From NCBI GenBank assembly GCA_035627835.1, contig DASPKX010000074.1, positions 1 through 26,462 of the forward strand: DNA of 26,462 nucleotides. The letters run 5' to 3'. The position numbers were made by a program, and so were the translations under genes. The notes below the pieces were generated by a model that was not told where the DNA came from, did not search any database, and saw only the letters and a program-made list of their open reading frames with translations. This DNA comes from DASPKX01 sp035627835. GTDB taxonomy: Bacteria > Verrucomicrobiota > Verrucomicrobiia > Limisphaerales > SXQI01. Every line of letters starts with the position of its first letter. Position 1 is the first letter of the stretch. This document shows positions 1 to 7,515 of the stretch, piece after piece.

Positions 1-143
1 TGGAGGTTCGCCCGCATCTGATCGACGATGCTGTCGATGCGCTTGAGAGTCGCCTGGTTTCGTTTGATCAAGGAGTTGATCTCCTGGGGCAAATCCCGCT
101 CCTCACCCTGTTGTGCGCCGTGCGGCGCCTGCTCCTGTTCCAT
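1..143 (-). CDS. Hypothetical protein, N-terminal fragment (cut by window edge)
   Basis: An open minus-strand frame starts at an ATG (141-143) and runs off the left edge, giving 47 residues. The first 17 residues are rich in Gln, Glu and Gly. From about residue 18 the sequence turns into a likely amphipathic helix or coiled coil (LPQEINSLIKRNQATLKRID, then a further charged stretch). Codon use looks normal for the neighbourhood, with G/C favoured at third positions. It lies 68 bases beyond the hslR stop on the same strand, so it may be distal in the mutS-hslR transcript. No Shine-Dalgarno sequence is visible before the ATG, but many genes here lack one. I do not recognise the family, and the visible part does not support a function. 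Confidence 0.5.
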   Translation of the reverse strand, partial: MEQEQAPHGAQQGEERDLPQEINSLIKRNQATLKRIDSIVDQMRANL

Positions 144-211
144 AAGGACAGAGTTAAAGAAGCATATCGGGTTTTCCCCGGCAACAAGGAGCAGCTCAGG
201 GACTCCCTGAA

Positions 212-604
212 TCACGCTTCAGGCGGTTCCTCGCGCTCGCTCAGGCCAACCATCTGCCTCCGGTCCTTTTTGGTGGGGCGACCGGCGCCTTTGGGCCTTA
301 CGAAAACTGGAATGAACTTCGGCTCGCGGCGTTTTTGATACTCCTCCTCTGGAGTGAGATCCTCCATGTGCTCCCTCGCCAACTGAGCGCCCACCCGGTT
401 TTCAAGAAGGCCCAGGACCTTCACTGTTCGGTGTATCTCACCCACCTGCGCCTCGATAATTTCGCCCACACGAACCGAGCGCGCGGCTCGAACGGCCAAG
501 CCGGCAATCTTCACATGACCAGCCTTGCAGGCCTCTGCCGCCAACGTCCGGGTCTTGAACACCCGCACCGCCCAAAGCCACTTATCGATTCGAACGTCGT
601 TCAT
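212..604 (-). CDS. hslR: S4-domain RNA-binding protein, Hsp15 family
   Basis: This 130-residue protein is close in length to E. coli Hsp15 (133). The S4 RNA-binding domain fills residues 4 to about 60: it opens with RIDKWLWAVRVFKTRTLAAE, continues with the typical GHVKI segment and ends with VRVGEII. The C-terminal third is basic (KKRREPKF and RPTKKDRRQ patches), as in the family. Hsp15 proteins bind stalled 50S subunits carrying nascent chains and help ribosome recycling after stress; that role is inferred from family membership. The ATG follows the mutS stop by 20 bases on the same strand, so the two are probably co-transcribed. There is no recognisable Shine-Dalgarno sequence, and expression may depend on read-through from mutS. 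A general S4-domain protein is the only realistic alternative. Confidence 0.88.
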   Translation of the reverse strand: MNDVRIDKWLWAVRVFKTRTLAAEACKAGHVKIAGLAVRAARSVRVGEIIEAQVGEIHRTVKVLGLLENRVGAQLAREHMEDLTPEEEYQKRREPKFIPVFVRPKGAGRPTKKDRRQMVGLSEREEPPEA

Positions 605-624
605 CGCGCGCGGTGAAAACCGCT

Positions 625-3201
625 CTAAGCGAATAAATCCATTTGTGGCGGCGGTTCAAGCTTCTGAAGCTTCTCCCGTTCGGCCCGATGGCGGGAGCGT
701 GTTTTCCCCTCGGGGTTGAGTTCGTTCTCCTCGAGATTATTCAATATCTGCCCAGCTCGGGTCAGCACGGTCTTAGGCACACCCGCGAGCCGCGCGACTT
801 GGATCCCGTAGCTCTTGTCCGTGCCGCCCGCCACAATCTTGCGCAGGAAAATGATCTGCTCGTTCCACTCACGCACCGCGACATTGTAGTTTTTGATCCG
901 CGGCAACCGCGCCGCCAATTCCGTCAATTCATGGTAATGGGTCGCGAACAGCGTCTTGGCGCCGATCTGGTTGTGCAGATGCTCCACGATCGCCCACGCG
1001 AGGCTCAATCCATCAAAGGTGCTCGTGCCGCGGCCAATCTCGTCGAGAATCACGAGACTCCGGTTCGTCGCGTTGTTTAAGATGTTCGCCGTCTCGCTCA
1101 TTTCCACCATGAAGGTGGATTGTCCCCGCGAAAGATCGTCGCTCGCTCCGATGCGCGTGAAGATGCGATCAAGCAGATCGATGCGGGCGCTTTTCGCCGG
1201 GACAAAGGACCCGGTGTGCGCCAGCAACGCGAGCAATGCCACTTGCCGAATGAATGTGCTCTTGCCCGCCATGTTCGGCCCCGTGATCAGCATGATTTGC
1301 TGGTCTGAGTTATTCAGCTCCGTGTCATTGGGAACGAATCGCTCATCAGTTAGGGATTGATCCAGGACAGGATGGCGGCCTTCGCGGATCTGCAAAACGC
1401 CTTCATCGCGCACAACGGGCCGCGTGTAGTTGAACAACCGCGCGGTCTCCGCAAATGCCGCGAGGGCGTCGAGCTGGGCCAGCGCATCCGCCACTTCCTG
1501 CAACTCTTTAGCGCGCGCCACCACTGCCTCGCGCACCTGCTGAAAGAGTTCGTGCTCCAGTTTCGTGCTACGCTCCTCGGCACCAAGGATCTTCGATTCC
1601 ATTTCCTTCAGCTCCGGCGTGATAAAGCGCTCTCCATTCGCAATGGTTTGCTTCCGTATGTAATGCGGCGGAACTTTGTCGAGGTTCGCTTTGGTGACCT
1701 CGATGTAATAGCCGAACACGGAATTGAAGCGGATTTTCAGCGAAGGTATCCCTGTGCGCTCAAGCTCTTGCTGCTGCATTTGGGCGACCCAATCCTTGCC
1801 GCCGCGTGCAGCTGCCCGCAGCTCATCGAGAGGCGCGCTGAACCCGTCGCGGATCATGCCGCCCTCGCGGATCGTCAACGGTGGCTCATCACAAATGGCT
1901 CTTTGAAGCAGATCCACTACGTCGGGCAGCTCTCGAAGCGCTTGGTGGAGGGAATGCAGCAGCGGGCGTGAAGGATCGGGCGGCGCTTCCGAGCCAGGGA
2001 AAATCTCCTCCTGCAAAATCCCGTGCGGCTCGGCGCAACGGGCGATGATGGCGCTGAGAGCGCGTTTCAACTCCGGCATTTCTTCCAACCCAAGCCGAAG
2101 AGCAACCAGATCCCGCGCGTTCCCGCCAGCAAGCATCAGTCTGCTGATCGTTCTCTCCAGGTCGCGCACGTTTTTGAGCCGTTCACGAAACCCGCCGAGA
2201 TCCTGCGCATCACGCAGCCATGCTTCAACGGCATCCTGCCGCTGCTGAATTCTTTCGACAGACGCCAGCGGCCGGCTAATCCAGTCACGTAAACGTCTTG
2301 CTCCCATCGGAGTGACAGTGCGGTTCATGGCGCCAAACAAGCTCGCGTCACGCGCGCTGTCCTTGTGCATCGGCTCCAGCGCTTCCAGGTTCCGCAAGGA
2401 CGTGTGGTCCAGCACTAGATAATCGCTCGCCTGGTAAAAGCTCAAGCGGCTGAGGTGCTGGATATCGCGGCGCAAGTGCTGGGAGACATAATGCAGAATC
2501 GCGCCAGCCGCGCCGATCGCAGCCGCTCGATTTTTTAGTCCGAACCCATCGAGCGCTGCCACTTTGAAGTGATCCTTGACGGTGAACTGAGCTGTTTCAG
2601 GCGCGAACACCCAGTCTTCGTACTCGACGAGCGATGGCAGCGTGCCGCTGAGCAGCTCTTTCAGCGTTTTCGCAAGTGATGGCAGCAGTATTTCCGCAGG
2701 TCGCAGCCGATGCAGTTCAGCAAGCAGAGCGCTTTCCCCGTCAAGTTCGGTGGTTCGGAAGTCGGCAGTCGTTAAGTCAAGCGCGCTTAGACCGAACGCT
2801 TTGCCAAGCGGATAAATCGCGACGAGGTAATTGTTTCGCTCCGCAACCAGTGTTCTTTCATCGAAGTGCGTGCCCGGGCTGAGGATTTGTGTGACCTCGC
2901 GCTTCACCAACTGGCCCGGCTTTGCTTCTTCAACTTGATCGCAAATTGCGACCTTCTTTCCAGCGCTCAGCAGTTTGCTGATGTAGCCGTTCGCCGCGTG
3001 AAACGGAATGCCGCACATTGGCACGAGCCCGCGTTTCGTCAGCGCCACGTTCAGGATCTCGGCGCTCGTCTTCGCGTCCTCGAAAAACATTTCGTAGAAG
3101 TCGCCCAGACGAAAAAGCAGCAGCGCGTCAGCAGGGAGTTCACTCTTGATGCGGCGGTATTGCGCCATCATGGGAGTGAGTTGAGCGCTTGGCGAAGACA
3201 T
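625..3201 (-). CDS. mutS: DNA mismatch repair protein MutS
   Basis: This full-length MutS has 858 residues (853 in E. coli). It recognises mismatches and small loops in DNA and starts methyl- or nick-directed repair with MutL. The mismatch-reading Phe-x-Glu motif is present in RLGDFYEMFF (F35, E37). The central connector, lever and clamp regions follow. The ATPase has Walker A GPNMAGKST (641-649), Walker B with LDEIGRGTSTFDG (D720, E721) and the signature FATHYHELTEL. The C-terminus keeps the LEPPPQMDLFA-type tail. All catalytic motifs are intact, so it should be functional. The ATG at 3201 is followed by a Ser/Pro/Ala stretch and the conserved TPMMAQY segment, which fixes the start. hslR follows 20 bases downstream. 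The gene diverges from the small Lys-rich gene at 3354. Confidence 0.97.
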   Translation of the reverse strand: MSSPSAQLTPMMAQYRRIKSELPADALLLFRLGDFYEMFFEDAKTSAEILNVALTKRGLVPMCGIPFHAANGYISKLLSAGKKVAICDQVEEAKPGQLVKREVTQILSPGTHFDERTLVAERNNYLVAIYPLGKAFGLSALDLTTADFRTTELDGESALLAELHRLRPAEILLPSLAKTLKELLSGTLPSLVEYEDWVFAPETAQFTVKDHFKVAALDGFGLKNRAAAIGAAGAILHYVSQHLRRDIQHLSRLSFYQASDYLVLDHTSLRNLEALEPMHKDSARDASLFGAMNRTVTPMGARRLRDWISRPLASVERIQQRQDAVEAWLRDAQDLGGFRERLKNVRDLERTISRLMLAGGNARDLVALRLGLEEMPELKRALSAIIARCAEPHGILQEEIFPGSEAPPDPSRPLLHSLHQALRELPDVVDLLQRAICDEPPLTIREGGMIRDGFSAPLDELRAAARGGKDWVAQMQQQELERTGIPSLKIRFNSVFGYYIEVTKANLDKVPPHYIRKQTIANGERFITPELKEMESKILGAEERSTKLEHELFQQVREAVVARAKELQEVADALAQLDALAAFAETARLFNYTRPVVRDEGVLQIREGRHPVLDQSLTDERFVPNDTELNNSDQQIMLITGPNMAGKSTFIRQVALLALLAHTGSFVPAKSARIDLLDRIFTRIGASDDLSRGQSTFMVEMSETANILNNATNRSLVILDEIGRGTSTFDGLSLAWAIVEHLHNQIGAKTLFATHYHELTELAARLPRIKNYNVAVREWNEQIIFLRKIVAGGTDKSYGIQVARLAGVPKTVLTRAGQILNNLEENELNPEGKTRSRHRAEREKLQKLEPPPQMDLFA

Positions 3202-3353
3202 CGCGCAGAAACTAGCCGTGAACTTTTTTTGCGTCGAAGTGAAAATTTTTCTTGAATGCTGTGGTGAAAGATTTCAGATAACGAGTGCAACCTGGAAAAG
3301 CAAAATGCACGCACGTAAAGTTTGCGTTACAAGCCGATTGGAGGTGACTTTCA

Positions 3354-3422
3354 ATGGCAGCTAAGAAAAAAGCCGCAGCGAAAAAAGCACCAGCCAAGAA
3401 ATCGGCAAGCAAGAAGAAGTAA
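3354..3422 (+). CDS. 22-residue Lys/Ala-rich basic peptide
   Basis: A very short gene encodes 22 residues, 10 Lys and 8 Ala, with one Pro and two Ser and no acidic or aromatic residue. It starts MAAKKKAAAKKAPAKK and ends SASKKK. The start is well supported: GGAGGTGA lies at 3340-3347, six bases before the ATG, one of the clearest ribosome binding sites in the window. A terminator-like hairpin follows the stop by about 20 bases. The composition is that of the C-terminal tails of bacterial histone H1-like proteins (HctB/AlgP type) and of AK-repeat nucleoid proteins, so nucleic acid binding is the obvious guess, but it is inferred from composition only. It diverges from mutS, with about 150 bases between for two promoters. 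It could instead be a leader peptide for the exonuclease gene downstream. Confidence 0.6.
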   Translation: MAAKKKAAAKKAPAKKSASKKK

Positions 3423-3444
3423 CCTTCTTTTTTAACCTTTAACC

Positions 3445-3496
3445 CCAGGGTGGGGACGTCCTCCAGGTTCATTGACGTTTTTCACCCTGGTTTTTT
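3445..3496 (+). terminator. Rho-independent terminator-like hairpin after the Lys-rich peptide gene
   Basis: CCAGGGTG (3445-3452) pairs perfectly with CACCCTGG (3483-3490) and is followed directly by six T (3491-3496). The 30-base loop is longer than usual and could pair further through G-T wobble at its base. The T run follows only the plus-strand reading. It sits between the peptide stop (3422) and the exonuclease ATG (3517), so it should separate the two or attenuate read-through. Confidence 0.6.
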
Positions 3497-3516
3497 ATTT
3501 CCCTGAGCCTTTCCAC

Positions 3517-4233
3517 ATGTCCCATCTCGTTTTTGACATCGAAACAGCCGCGCTTCCCCTCGAGTCTTTCGACGATGTGCAGCAGGAGTATCTCCTGCGC
3601 GAGGCGAACAAGATCGAAGATCCCGCCGCCCGCCAAATGAAGTCGGAGGATCTGCAGCGGCAGTTCAGCCTTTATCCATTCACCGCGCGGATCGCGTGCA
3701 TTGCCATGCTCAACGCGGAGAGCGGCAAAGGCAAAGTGCTCTACACTGCCGACGATTTTGAGGAGGAAACCTCCAGCCCAATTGCCGAGTTCACGCCGTG
3801 CATGGATGAATCCGAGATGATCGCGGAGTTTTGGTCCATCGCATCCAAGTTTGATTCCGTGGTCACTTTCAATGGGCGCGGCTTCGATGTTCCATTCCTC
3901 TATCTCCGTTCCGCCATCCTCAATGTGCCGATTAGCCGCAAGGATTGGCTTGGTTACCGGTATCAAATCGAACCGCACTGTGATTTGGCTGAGCAACTGA
4001 CATTTTACTGCGTGAGCGGCCGAGATGGCGCTTCGCGCAAGTTCAACCTCGACTTCTATTGCAAGAGCTTTGGCATCGAATCGCCGAAAAGCGCGGGCAT
4101 CAGCGGCATGGATGTAACCAACCTGATGGCTGCGGGCTGTCACCGGGCGATTGCCGAATATTGCCTGCGCGATGTGGTCGCCACCGCTCAGCTCTACCAG
4201 ATCTGGCGCGAACGGCTCTCGGGCATCAAATAA
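3517..4233 (+). CDS. 3'-5' exonuclease, DnaQ-like fold, PolB-exonuclease type
   Basis: This 238-residue protein has the three DEDD exonuclease motifs. Exo I is VFDIETA (D7, E9), Exo II is FNGRGFDVPF (N119, D124), and Exo III is YCLRDVVAT near the C-terminus (D219). The arrangement matches the predicted 3'-5' exonuclease family related to the exonuclease domain of DNA polymerase B (PF10108-like), which occurs as a stand-alone domain. The expected activity is two-metal hydrolysis of single-stranded DNA or RNA 3' ends; the biological substrate is unknown. I chose the ATG at 3517 over an in-frame TTG at 3472, because the TTG lies inside the preceding terminator hairpin and its extra 15 residues are not family-like. 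No clear Shine-Dalgarno sequence is visible. A GlcF-like gene starts 57 bases after the stop. Confidence 0.85.
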   Translation: MSHLVFDIETAALPLESFDDVQQEYLLREANKIEDPAARQMKSEDLQRQFSLYPFTARIACIAMLNAESGKGKVLYTADDFEEETSSPIAEFTPCMDESEMIAEFWSIASKFDSVVTFNGRGFDVPFLYLRSAILNVPISRKDWLGYRYQIEPHCDLAEQLTFYCVSGRDGASRKFNLDFYCKSFGIESPKSAGISGMDVTNLMAAGCHRAIAEYCLRDVVATAQLYQIWRERLSGIK

Positions 4234-4280
4234 CTTGCGCCCGAGGCGAAGCGCAGCAATTGGTATCTCCCAACCAGCGC

Positions 4281-4285
4281 GGGAG
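4281..4285 (+). promoter_or_regulatory. Ribosome binding site supporting a TTG start
   Basis: GGGAG lies five bases before the TTG at 4291. The frame has no ATG between the preceding in-frame stop (4231-4233) and the first iron-sulfur cysteine codon. The other candidate, GTG at 4303, would be 17 bases from this site. The site therefore favours TTG 4291. Confidence 0.5.
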
Positions 4286-4290
4286 CGCGG

Positions 4291-5598
4291 TTGCCACTGA
4301 ACGTGTCGTCGCATTTAAAGAACCTGGACTATTCGGTCGTGCAGCAGTGCATGCACTGCGGCCTTTGCCTGCCCACCTGCCCCACATACGACGCCACTAA
4401 GATCGAGCGCAACAGCCCGCGCGGCCGCATCTCGCTCATGCGCGCGATCGCCGATGACCGGCTGAAGCCCACCAAAGAGTTCGCGGACGAGATGTATTTC
4501 TGCCTTGGCTGCCTGGCTTGCATGACGGCGTGCCCAGCGGGCGTGAACTATGCAGAACTCTTCGAGCACGCACGCGCTGAAGCTGAAGAGAGCGGGGTTC
4601 TCAAGGGGCCCAAGCGCAGTCTTATTCGCGGATTCACCTTACGGTGGCTCTTCATGGACCAAAACCGACTGCACCTGGTCGGAATGGCCATGCGGCTCTA
4701 CCAAAGCCTCGGGCTTCAAACCTTTCTGCGCCGCAGCGGGCTCCTGAACCTCCTGCCGAAGCGGTTGCGCGAACTGGAGGCGATGACGCCGAAGGTGCAA
4801 CCGGCGTTTTCGTCGGATCTTATCGCGCCGGTGACTCCCGCCAGCGGCGCGCGCAAATACCGCGTCGCTGTGCTCACCGGATGCGCTCAGGATCTAATCT
4901 TCAGCGATGTGAATCGCGACACGGTTGAGGTGCTTGCGCGCAATGGATGCGAAGTCATCACTCCGAGAGACCAGCATTGTTGCGGCTCCCTTCACGCGCA
5001 CAATGGCGAATGGAACCTCGCCAAAGAGCTTGCCAAGAAGCAGCTCGAACAGTTCCCGCCCGACCAATTTGACGCGATCATCACCAATGCAGCCGGCTGC
5101 GGCTCACACCTGAAGCATTACGCCAAGCTGCTGGCCGATGAGCCTGCGTATCTTCACCGCGCGGAGCAATGGGATGCAAAGGTTCAGGACATCCACGAAT
5201 GGCTCGCGAAGATCGGCATTGATCAACCGCGAGGGCAATCGGCGAGCAACACCGTCACCTACCATGAGGCGTGCCATCTCTGCCACGGGCAGAAGATTAC
5301 GGCGCAACCTCGGCAGGTCTTGAAGTCCATTCCTGGATTGAACCTCGTCGAATTACCCGAGAGCGCGTGGTGCTGCGGCAGCGCGGGCATCTACAACCTT
5401 ATCCAACCAGAGATGGCGAACGACCTCCTGGACCGGAAGATTAAACACATCCGGACGACTGGCGCGCGAACCGTGGCTACTGGGAATCCGGGCTGCATGC
5501 TCCAGGTGCAGAACGGCGCCCGCAAACAGGGGCTCAACATCCGCGTGGCTCATCCGGTCACGCTGCTCGCCGAGGCGTATCGGCGCGAACTTTCTTAA
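4291..5598 (+). CDS. glcF: Glycolate oxidase iron-sulfur subunit-like protein (GlcF family)
   Basis: This 435-residue protein has two ferredoxin-type 4Fe-4S motifs near the N-terminus: CMHCGLCLPTCP (C20, C23, C26, C30) and CLGCLACMTACP (C71, C74, C77, C81). Two CCG domains follow, each ending in the paired-cysteine signature, HCCGS (C230-C231) and WCCGS (C361-C362). This layout is that of GlcF, the electron-transfer subunit that works with FAD subunits GlcD and GlcE to oxidise glycolate to glyoxylate at the membrane. No glcD or glcE lies in the window, so the partner is elsewhere and the symbol is a family call. LutA-like or GlpC-like subunits are the alternatives, but the length and the two 4Fe-4S plus two CCG layout fit GlcF best. 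The start is a TTG. An FmdB-like gene follows 17 bases after the stop and is probably co-transcribed. Confidence 0.8.
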   Translation: MPLNVSSHLKNLDYSVVQQCMHCGLCLPTCPTYDATKIERNSPRGRISLMRAIADDRLKPTKEFADEMYFCLGCLACMTACPAGVNYAELFEHARAEAEESGVLKGPKRSLIRGFTLRWLFMDQNRLHLVGMAMRLYQSLGLQTFLRRSGLLNLLPKRLRELEAMTPKVQPAFSSDLIAPVTPASGARKYRVAVLTGCAQDLIFSDVNRDTVEVLARNGCEVITPRDQHCCGSLHAHNGEWNLAKELAKKQLEQFPPDQFDAIITNAAGCGSHLKHYAKLLADEPAYLHRAEQWDAKVQDIHEWLAKIGIDQPRGQSASNTVTYHEACHLCHGQKITAQPRQVLKSIPGLNLVELPESAWCCGSAGIYNLIQPEMANDLLDRKIKHIRTTGARTVATGNPGCMLQVQNGARKQGLNIRVAHPVTLLAEAYRRELS

Positions 5599-5615
5599 CT
5601 TCACCAGAGACAACC

Positions 5616-5846
5616 ATGCCAATCTACGAATTCCATTGTGGCAAATGCTCCAAGGACAGTGAACTGCTCGTTCGCTCCGCCGATTGGACCGGCACGACTT
5701 GCCCTCACTGTGGCTCGACGAAATTGGAGAAGAAACTCTCCGTTTTTGCCTCCAAGGTGGAGGCCGGGGCGGGCGATGTCCCCGTCTGCAGCGGCGTTCC
5801 CTCCTCTTGTGGTCGCTGTGGCACTGGCAAACCACACTCTCATTAA
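5616..5846 (+). CDS. FmdB-family zinc ribbon protein
   Basis: This 76-residue protein begins with the family hallmark MPIYEFHCGKC. The zinc ribbon is made by C8 and C11 plus C29 and C32 (CPHCGS), followed by the KLEKKLSVFASK segment typical of FmdB/FmdB-like regulators. Three further cysteines (C58, C65, C68) and two terminal histidines (PHSH) could bind another metal. The family name comes from a putative regulator of a methylotroph amidase gene, but the general role of these proteins is unknown. The gene starts 17 bases after the glcF-like stop, so it is probably translated from the same transcript. Confidence 0.85.
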   Translation: MPIYEFHCGKCSKDSELLVRSADWTGTTCPHCGSTKLEKKLSVFASKVEAGAGDVPVCSGVPSSCGRCGTGKPHSH

Positions 5847-5868
5847 ACGCCTCATACCGAACGGTGCA

Positions 5869-5918
5869 GCCTGTGGCTCAGTTTACCCCTGAGCGCGCGA
5901 ATGGGGTTGCCTGTGGCT
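5869..5918 (+). promoter_or_regulatory. Structured leader with repeated GCCTGTGGCT upstream of metF
   Basis: The 112-base gap before metF holds two copies of GCCTGTGGCT (5869-5878 and 5909-5918), 40 bases apart. Each contains the short inverted repeat GCC-TGT-GGC. Between them GCTCAG (5876-5881) pairs with CTGAGC (5889-5894) around a 7-base loop. The loop's ACCC (5885-5888) could pair with GGGT (5904-5907), which would make a small H-type pseudoknot. It does not match the SAM-I or SAM-II consensus as I know them. It could be a paired operator or an RNA element; the evidence is structural only. Confidence 0.3.
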
Positions 5919-5950
5919 GATCTCCTCCTAGACTCAATCCTCTATTGATA

Positions 5951-5956
5951 AAGGAG
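5951..5956 (+). promoter_or_regulatory. metF ribosome binding site (start ambiguity)
   Basis: AAGGAG ends only two bases before the ATG at 5959, which is too close for normal initiation. It ends five bases before the adjacent in-frame GTG at 5962. The true start may be the GTG, which would remove one residue from MetF and leave its fold unchanged. Confidence 0.55.
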
Positions 5957-5958
5957 CT

Positions 5959-6876
5959 ATGGTGAGTCAGTCCCGCCGCACATTCCCCGAATTTTATAAA
6001 CCGCAATCAGGCCCTGTTGTTTCGTTCGAGCTGTTTCCGCCGAAGACAGACGCTGCGTACGAGAATCTTCGCCAGATATTGCCTGAACTCGCGCGCTTAA
6101 AGCCCGATTTCTTTACGGTCACGTACGGCGCGATGGGCACAACCCAGGAGCGCACGCTTGAAATCGCCTCCTTCGTCCAGAAGGAGTTTGGCATTCCGAC
6201 CGCGTGCCATTTGACCTGCGTTGGGGCTTCCCGCACGCAACTCGCGGCGACAATTCAACAGATACATGACGCGGGAATCCACAACATCGTAGCCTTGCGC
6301 GGTGACCCGCCACAAGGGCAGACCACTTTCACTCCTCCAGCGGACGGGCTGCGCAATGCGAATGAGTTGGTGGCGTTGATCCGCTCGGTCGAGAAAGAAC
6401 GACGTTTGGGGCCTTTTGGCATCGCCGTAGCTGGATATCCTGAAAAGCATCTCGAGGCCCCAAGCCTGGATGCTGACATCGCGAACCTGAAACGCAAAAC
6501 GGATGCAGGGGCGGATATCGTGCTGTCCCAGCTTTTCTACGACAATTCCAAGTACTTCGATTTCCTCGACAAGGCGCGGAGAGCGGGCGTCCAGCAGCCA
6601 GTGTTGCCGGGGCTGCTCCCGGTGCTTTCGATGAAACAGATTCTGCGGATCACATCATTGTGTGGCGCTTGTCTGCCTGATTACCTCAAGGCGGAGCTGG
6701 AGATCACGGGCGATGACACTGAAAAAGCCGAGGAAATCGGCGTTCGCCAATGCGTCTCGCAAGCACGTGAACTGCTTCAACGGGGCGCTCCCGGCATTCA
6801 CTTCTACGTTCTGAATAAAGCCTCTCACATGACGCGCATCATGCGCGCATTGTTCCCAGAGCGCTTGGGGATGTAG
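5959..6876 (+). CDS. metF: 5,10-methylenetetrahydrofolate reductase
   Basis: This 305-residue protein (E. coli MetF has 296) forms the FAD-bearing TIM barrel that reduces 5,10-methylene-THF to 5-methyl-THF, the methyl donor for methionine synthesis. The catalytic Glu is in VSFELFPPK (E24). The family motifs FTVTYGAMGTT, NIVALRGDPPQG (D116) and DIVLSQLFYDN follow in order, and the C-terminus HFYVLNKASHMTRIM is typical. No C-terminal regulatory domain of the eukaryotic type is present. It has its own strong ribosome binding site, and 112 bases separate it from the FmdB-like gene, so it is probably expressed separately. I give the ATG at 5959; GTG at 5962 is equally possible because of the ribosome binding site spacing. 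Confidence 0.95.
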   Translation: MVSQSRRTFPEFYKPQSGPVVSFELFPPKTDAAYENLRQILPELARLKPDFFTVTYGAMGTTQERTLEIASFVQKEFGIPTACHLTCVGASRTQLAATIQQIHDAGIHNIVALRGDPPQGQTTFTPPADGLRNANELVALIRSVEKERRLGPFGIAVAGYPEKHLEAPSLDADIANLKRKTDAGADIVLSQLFYDNSKYFDFLDKARRAGVQQPVLPGLLPVLSMKQILRITSLCGACLPDYLKAELEITGDDTEKAEEIGVRQCVSQARELLQRGAPGIHFYVLNKASHMTRIMRALFPERLGM

Positions 6877-7209
6877 GGCCGCAAGAGGCCGAAATCGTGA
6901 GCCTCGTCACGTCTGCTGCCGCTTTTTGAATACGGCGCTCGACTGTGATTTCGTATGGGGTTGAGGTGTGTTTTTTTAGCGGGAGTTGTGTTTTTAAATT
7001 CTTTGATGGCTGGGTGAAAGCGCGAGGCTGAGTCCAGGCATTCAGCAGGCAAAGTTGTTGGTGTGTTCATGATTTTTGGCGCACAACGCTGCGCTGGACA
7101 GTTTTTCACCCTGAAGTGACTCCGGCCCGGAAGGGTTTAATCGGGGATCGCATCGAAGGGGCGGCCAGACCAGTTAGAGGTTAGTTCCAGAATGAGGGCG
7201 GCTGTTGAT
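6877..7209. other. Gene-poor intergenic stretch after metF
   Basis: I see no convincing gene here. A minus-strand open frame (6825-7109) overlaps the metF 3' end but has irregular composition and no ribosome binding site. Two T-rich runs (around 6970-6976 and 6993-6997) stand out from the GC-rich background. No strong metF terminator is visible; only a short GAGGC/GCCTC inverted repeat just after the stop could serve. Confidence 0.4.
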
Positions 7210-7261
7210 AAAAAAATGAGCGACTCTCCTCAACCGGGGTTCCGGGCGCGGAGAGTCGCTC
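7210..7261 (-). terminator. Strong rho-independent terminator
   Basis: GAGCGACTCTCC (7218-7229) and GGAGAGTCGCTC (7250-7261) form a perfect 12-base-pair stem around a 20-base GC-rich loop. On the minus strand the stem is followed, after one base, by seven T (complement of 7210-7216). It ends the transcript of the 58-residue gene, whose stop lies 24 bases upstream of the stem. It is the clearest terminator in the window. Confidence 0.9.
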
Positions 7262-7285
7262 TGCTAAACAACCAATGGCTGGCGA

Positions 7286-7462
7286 TTAGAGCGAAGCGAT
7301 CAGGAGGTTATCCTGCTCGTTATTGATGGCTTTGTTCAGTTCGGCAGCTTTGACAGTAAGGCTCGCGACTTTCATGAAATCATTGTTCCGAGTCGCTTCC
7401 AGGGAAGCCTTGCGGATGCGGGCCAGTTCGCGGCGGAGTTCTTCAAGTTTGGGTGATGTCAT
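7286..7462 (-). CDS. Hypothetical 58-residue helical protein
   Basis: A short minus-strand gene, ATG at 7462 to TAA at 7286, encodes 58 residues. It starts MTSPKLEELRRELARIRKAS and continues with LEATRNNDFMKVASLTVKAA before a polar, helical end (LLIASL). It has no Cys, Trp or Gly, only one Pro (residue 4), and is rich in Leu, Ala, Glu, Lys and Arg. Leu/Ile/Val fall in heptad-like positions, so two helices, perhaps a dimeric hairpin, are likely. Support that it is real comes from the dedicated 12-base-pair terminator just after the stop and a promoter-like pair of boxes upstream. A weak GGGAA lies before the ATG. It stands alone, divergent from the gene at 7726. I do not recognise the family; regulatory or nucleoid roles are guesses. 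Confidence 0.75.
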   Translation of the reverse strand: MTSPKLEELRRELARIRKASLEATRNNDFMKVASLTVKAAELNKAINNEQDNLLIASL

Positions 7463-7515
7463 AGTCGTTTTCCCGTTTAGATTGTTAGTGCAATAGTGTC
7501 GCTCAGTGGGGCTAC

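Noticed and set aside
196..210. TCAGGG-ACT-CCCTGA hairpin just after hslR as a terminator
   Set aside because: Only six base pairs with no T run on the minus strand.
3212..3472. 86-codon minus-strand open frame across the Lys-rich gene
   Set aside because: It is the antisense of the Lys/Ala codons (giving Phe/Leu/Ala runs), whereas the plus-strand gene has a ribosome binding site and terminator.
3472..3516. TTG start adding 15 residues to the exonuclease
   Set aside because: It lies within the terminator hairpin, and the added residues are not family-like; the ATG at 3517 directly precedes the Exo I motif.
6825..7109. 94-codon minus-strand open frame at the metF 3' end
   Set aside because: It overlaps metF, has no ribosome binding site and shows no recognisable domain or hydrophobic pattern.
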